Below are positions 4,926 to 6,435 of a stretch of DNA of 6,435 nucleotides, piece by piece. The notes under the pieces are model-generated. The model searched no databases, was not told the DNA's origin, and saw only the letters and a list, made by a program, of their open reading frames with translations. Position numbers and translations under genes: made by a program. Source of the DNA: Candidatus Bathyarchaeota archaeon UBA185 (lineage in GTDB: Archaea > Thermoproteota > Bathyarchaeia > 40CM-2-53-6); NCBI GenBank assembly GCA_002495485.1, contig DAFH01000189.1, positions 1-6,435 of the forward strand. Reading direction: 5' to 3'. Within the stretch, counting starts at the first letter, position 1. Each line of letters starts with the position of its first letter.

Positions 4926-5069
4926 ATGCCCCAAGCTTACTGCGTGAAATGCAAGGCAAACATCGAAATCAAGAACCCCCAGAACGTCACGCTCAAGAAC
5001 GGCAAACCAGCCGTCAAAGGCGTGTGCCCCAACTGCGGAACCTCAGTCTTCCGCATAGGGAAAGCATAA
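4926..5069 (+). CDS. DUF5679 zinc-ribbon mini-protein
   Basis: A complete protein of only 47 residues. Two CxxC knuckles, C6-V-K-C9 and C34-P-N-C37, frame a central NPQNVTLKNGKPAVKGVCP stretch and a FRIGK end, matching the small DUF5679 family found in archaea and several bacterial phyla. The four cysteines should bind one zinc ion in a rubredoxin-like zinc ribbon. The function of the family is unknown; binding of nucleic acid or a protein partner is a guess from the fold. The ATG at 4926 gives the full domain, and a frame starting at 4919 in another register is not used. A strong TATA box (4880-4888) suggests it is transcribed on its own. The downstream gap is C/T-rich (5090-5120), which may help termination. 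Confidence 0.88.
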   Translation: MPQAYCVKCKANIEIKNPQNVTLKNGKPAVKGVCPNCGTSVFRIGKA

Positions 5070-5141
5070 GCCCGCAACACTCCCAACAACCCCCCCACTC
5101 TTCCCTCATCTTCCTGTGTCTGAATCAGCATTCAAAGATGC

Positions 5142-5148
5142 TTTTAAT
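5142..5148 (+). promoter_or_regulatory. TATA-like element before the membrane KaiC-like gene
   Basis: TTTTAAT preceded by the purine-rich CAAAGATG (a possible BRE) lies 30-36 bases before the GTG at 5178. Transcription would start within a few bases of this codon, which supports GTG 5178 as a leaderless or near-leaderless start. Confidence 0.45.
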
Positions 5149-5177
5149 CCGAAGCATAAGCTGTCATTAGAGAACCC

Positions 5178-6435
5178 GTGCTGAAGGTAGTCCCACCCAC
5201 TGCACTATTGATACTTGCACTTCTTGGTGTTGTCGTTGCCGCCCTAACGACAACCCACGGAGCTGGGTCACCTCCACAGAATAATCGATTGTTCTATCTT
5301 TCATCACAGTCAATGAGTCTCACATCCCCGTCAACCCCAAGCAACTTCACCTTCAAGGGAGCTCCCGTTAGTTACAACTACGGGTTACTCGCAGGACCAT
5401 TAACAGTCTCGGGCACGATCACTTTCTCCCTATGGATCAAGTGGCTCGGCAACACCACATGGGGGCTGCCACCATCAGTGACCGGATCGTTCGACTATAG
5501 ATTCCCAGGAGGTAATATCCCTTGGAGCAACGCATCTTCGACATCGCCTGTATCTATGCAACCCGGAGGTGGATTGCAAAATGTGAACACAACCATAACG
5601 CTAAGCCAGCCGATACCTCTGTTCATCAGTACGCAAGTAGCGGTTGAGATCAACGTAACCTCGATTCCCAAAGCATCAAATGTCACAATAGAATACGGTC
5701 CACTCTCAGAGCCTTCACGGATCCCGTCTCACGTAGGAGTCGTTATGTCCGGTTACGCAAGCATGCCCCCGGTCAACCCGGTCATAATCCTAGACCACCA
5801 GCAGATACAAACCTCAACGTTTAGCCTGAGTCCTGGGGCCGGGAATGATCTTGTACTCATAGAAGCGTCTGCCTATTCGGCATTCGGTCTTACCGACATT
5901 TCCTTGAACCTTACGATACTCGATCCCAACGGTCGTCCCGTTCCCCGAGCGACCAACATAACCATGTTCCCCAACCCTGTTTCCCCCACGTTCCAGCCAT
6001 ACCAATTCCTTGACACTTGGCAATACCCCCTTAATTCGACGCAGGGAACCTACCAAGTCTTGATCAACATTATCGATAGTCAGAACCGTGTTGTCTATAC
6101 GCTGCCATCCCCCGCGAGTTTCGCCTTAGAGCCGGCCAATTACGTCCCATTTCCCTACAACCTCATTCCGTATCTTATCGTTGGCGTTGTAGGAGCCTCA
6201 GGTGGCGTTGCAGGAGCAGTCGTGTATCGACGAAAACGGGGCAGAAGCTACTTGGTCCCATTCGACCACTTCAACTCGCTGACCGGAGGCGAGCTTCCCG
6301 GCGGAACGGCGGTGACCGTTGAAGGAAATACGGGGTCTGGCAAGACACTTCTTCTCGAACAGTTGATGGGCGAGGATCTCAGAAAGGGCAGACCTTGCGT
6401 GTTCGTAACCACGGCCGACTTTCCTGACAATGTTA
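5178..6435 (+). CDS. Membrane-anchored extracellular beta-rich protein fused to a KaiC-like ATPase (3' end outside window)
   Basis: From GTG at 5178, 419 codons stay open to the right edge; an in-frame TAA at 5157-5159 limits the start, and no ATG is available before the hydrophobic segment. Residues 4-23 (VVPPTALLILALLGVVVAAL) are a signal peptide or membrane anchor. Residues 30-315 are Ser/Thr/Pro/Asn-rich and beta-like, with nine N-glycosylation sequons (N56, N92, N118, N137, N159, N168, N244, N260, N286); 240-310 resembles an Ig-like fold (LNLTILDPNGRPV, GTYQVLINIIDSQN). Residues 327-350 form a transmembrane helix ended by RRKRGR, so what follows is cytoplasmic. There FDHFNSLTGGELPGG, the Walker A motif GNTGSGKT (383-390) and the CVFVTTADFPDNV strand match the start of KaiC/RadA-like ATPases. 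Walker B and the rest lie outside. The likely role is a transmembrane receptor whose outer domain controls an ATPase, but this is inference; ligand and partners are unknown. Confidence 0.8.
   Translation, partial: MLKVVPPTALLILALLGVVVAALTTTHGAGSPPQNNRLFYLSSQSMSLTSPSTPSNFTFKGAPVSYNYGLLAGPLTVSGTITFSLWIKWLGNTTWGLPPSVTGSFDYRFPGGNIPWSNASSTSPVSMQPGGGLQNVNTTITLSQPIPLFISTQVAVEINVTSIPKASNVTIEYGPLSEPSRIPSHVGVVMSGYASMPPVNPVIILDHQQIQTSTFSLSPGAGNDLVLIEASAYSAFGLTDISLNLTILDPNGRPVPRATNITMFPNPVSPTFQPYQFLDTWQYPLNSTQGTYQVLINIIDSQNRVVYTLPSPASFALEPANYVPFPYNLIPYLIVGVVGASGGVAGAVVYRRKRGRSYLVPFDHFNSLTGGELPGGTAVTVEGNTGSGKTLLLEQLMGEDLRKGRPCVFVTTADFPDNV

Noticed and set aside
5814..6056. Minus-strand open frame of 80 codons inside the membrane protein
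   Set aside because: It lies wholly within the long coding frame whose sequons, membrane helix and Walker A motif support the plus strand.

Overview
The window (6435 bp, moderate G+C) looks archaeal, most likely from the TACK/Thermoproteota side (a Bathyarchaeia- or Nitrososphaeria-like lineage). The signs are an apparent Orc1/Cdc6 N-terminus at the left edge, TATA-type promoter elements close to start codons (short-leader or leaderless mRNAs), almost no Shine-Dalgarno sequences, a small helix-rich regulator of a type common in such genomes, a DUF5679 zinc-ribbon mini-protein, and a KaiC/RadA-like ATPase domain. The lineage call is inference; no rRNA is present to test it.

Layout from left to right. 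(1) 1-98, minus: the first 32 codons of a probable Orc1/Cdc6 replication initiator, running off the left edge. (2) 99-380: a 282-bp intergenic region with an ORB-like core and three regularly spaced copies of TTTCAGAGTA, each inside a CTTTT...AAAAG-type dyad; a candidate replication origin and/or operator array. (3) 381-1115, plus: a complete VIT1/CCC1-family Fe/Mn transporter. (4) 1116-1914: about 800 bp without a convincing large gene, built largely from a diverged tandem repeat of about 240 bp (two clear copies and a partial third); one 54-codon minus-strand reading frame there could encode a small membrane protein. (5) 1915-2616, minus: a sugar-1-phosphate nucleotidyltransferase. (6) 2829-3128, minus: a ribbon-helix-helix-like protein followed by terminator-like signals. 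(7) 3255-4274, plus: a zinc-dependent medium-chain dehydrogenase of the sorbitol/threonine dehydrogenase type, divergent from the RHH gene. (8) 4336-4644, plus: an unrecognised charged helical protein. (9) 4926-5069, plus: a 47-residue DUF5679 zinc ribbon with a good TATA box. (10) 5178-6435, plus, open at the right edge: a GTG-started membrane protein with a heavily sequon-bearing beta-rich outer region, a transmembrane helix and the start of a cytoplasmic KaiC-like P-loop ATPase.

The genes do not form one operon: strands alternate, and most genes appear to have their own promoters. Reasonable functional links are the divergent RHH/dehydrogenase pair (possible local regulation) and the Cdc6/intergenic-repeat pair (possible origin). 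The sugar nucleotidyltransferase and the dehydrogenase may both serve sugar metabolism, but nothing in the sequence ties them to one pathway. The most unusual item is the apparent one-polypeptide link between an extracellular sensor-like region and a KaiC-family ATPase at the right end.
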